Assembly: GCA_019421925.1 (NCBI GenBank)
Contig: JAHZEH010000138.1
Span: 1 to 5,827 of the forward strand
Direction of reading: 5' to 3'
Source: Clostridia bacterium
GTDB lineage: Bacteria > Bacillota > Clostridia > Christensenellales > CALWSW01
DNA length: 5,827 nt
A program made the position numbers and the translations under genes. Under the pieces are notes generated by a model that saw nothing but the letters and a program-made list of their open reading frames with translations, was not told where the DNA came from and made no database searches. Below are positions 5,422 to 5,827 of this stretch, one piece after another. Within the stretch, counting starts at the first letter, position 1, and each line of letters opens with the position of its first letter.

Positions 5422-5827
5422 ATGCAGAAAAACAACCCCTCCATCAAAAGCATCGCTGAGGAGGCGGGCGTGTCCATCGCCACGGTATCCCGGGTGCTCA
5501 ACACCCCGGATAAGGTCAACCCTCAGATGCGCGCCCGGGTGGAACAGGCCATCGCCCGCAACAATTACCGGCCCAACCCCTCAGCCCAGGTCATCCGGCG
5601 CAAAAGCTCGGGCATCTATGGGGCGCTCTTCCCCCACTACCGCACCGAATCCTTCACCAGGATTCTCGCGGGGGCTATCGCCGAAGCCGCCCTCACTGGG
5701 CGGAGCATCATCCCCTCCGTGCCTTATGATAACCTGGAGGAGGAGAGGGGCGCCATCGCCAACCTGATCGACAAGCCCCTGGACGGGTTGATCTACCTGC
5801 CCCGCAGCACAGGCTATGCCACCCCCA
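5422..5827 (+). CDS. LacI family transcriptional regulator, 3' end cut by the window edge
   Basis: One hundred and thirty-five codons are visible, less than half of the usual ~335. Residues 7-60 are a textbook LacI DNA-binding domain: SIKSIAEEAGVSIATVSRVLN helix-turn-helix, then DKVNPQMRARVEQAIARNNYRPNPSAQ with the hinge helix. The sugar-binding-protein-like effector domain begins near residue 67 (GIYGALFPHY) and includes PLDGLIYLPRS at the right edge. The gene is immediately downstream of the CitMHS transporter and probably on the same transcript, so it most likely controls this operon and itself. LacI proteins usually sense sugars or nucleosides, but pairing with a carboxylate carrier suggests a sugar acid or organic acid effector; that is inference. 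Confidence 0.95.
   Translation, partial: MQKNNPSIKSIAEEAGVSIATVSRVLNTPDKVNPQMRARVEQAIARNNYRPNPSAQVIRRKSSGIYGALFPHYRTESFTRILAGAIAEAALTGRSIIPSVPYDNLEEERGAIANLIDKPLDGLIYLPRSTGYATP

Noticed and set aside
4668..5459. A 263-codon plus-strand frame inside the transporter
   Set aside because: Its Pro/Arg/His-rich product is a shifted reading of the CitMHS gene, whose own frame gives clear membrane spans and family motifs.
1..5827. CRISPR arrays, tRNA or rRNA genes, insertion sequences and attachment sites
   Set aside because: No regularly spaced repeats, tRNA cloverleaf signatures, transposase or integrase motifs, or terminal inverted repeats were seen.

Overview
The window is GC-rich, low-repeat bacterial chromosome. 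GC-biased codons, strong AGGAGG-type ribosome binding sites and the gene content (a Clostridia-type tocopherol cyclase-like protein, a FAD-Rieske oxidoreductase of the Bacillus YhfW kind, a fumarate-reductase-like flavoprotein remnant, CitMHS and LacI) point to a high-GC anaerobic Firmicute of the Oscillospiraceae type (Flavonifractor, Intestinimonas or Lawsonibacter-like). This placement is an inference from style; there is no rRNA or marker gene here to prove it.

Left part (1-2119, minus strand): a two-gene operon. A FAD-dependent oxidoreductase with a C-terminal Rieske [2Fe-2S] domain is followed, with a 17-bp overlap, by a tocopherol cyclase family protein that runs off the left edge. The overlap suggests translational coupling and a shared substrate or pathway, which cannot be named from sequence.

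Middle (2120-3692): an unusually long intergenic region of about 600 bp separates the operon from a divergent LysR-family regulator. It carries a plausible sigma-A promoter for lysR with a dyad over its -35, and a roughly 200-nt leader that can fold into several GC-rich hairpins. The LysR gene ends at a strong hairpin that sits between convergent genes. The regulator is placed to control the divergent oxidoreductase operon, itself, or the decayed gene and transporter on its right.

Right part (3693-5827): first comes the decayed 3' end of a fumarate-reductase-type flavoprotein on the minus strand. Its conserved C-terminal sequence can be read only across three frames, and it carries a 24-bp in-frame tandem duplication. 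Two candidate promoters and an inverted repeat follow, then a CitMHS-family carboxylate transporter. A LacI-family regulator (cut by the right edge) starts 9 bp after the transporter, with its ribosome binding site overlapping the transporter stop codon. The right side therefore looks like the start of a LacI-controlled organic acid uptake operon next to the ruins of a flavin-dependent carboxylate reductase gene.
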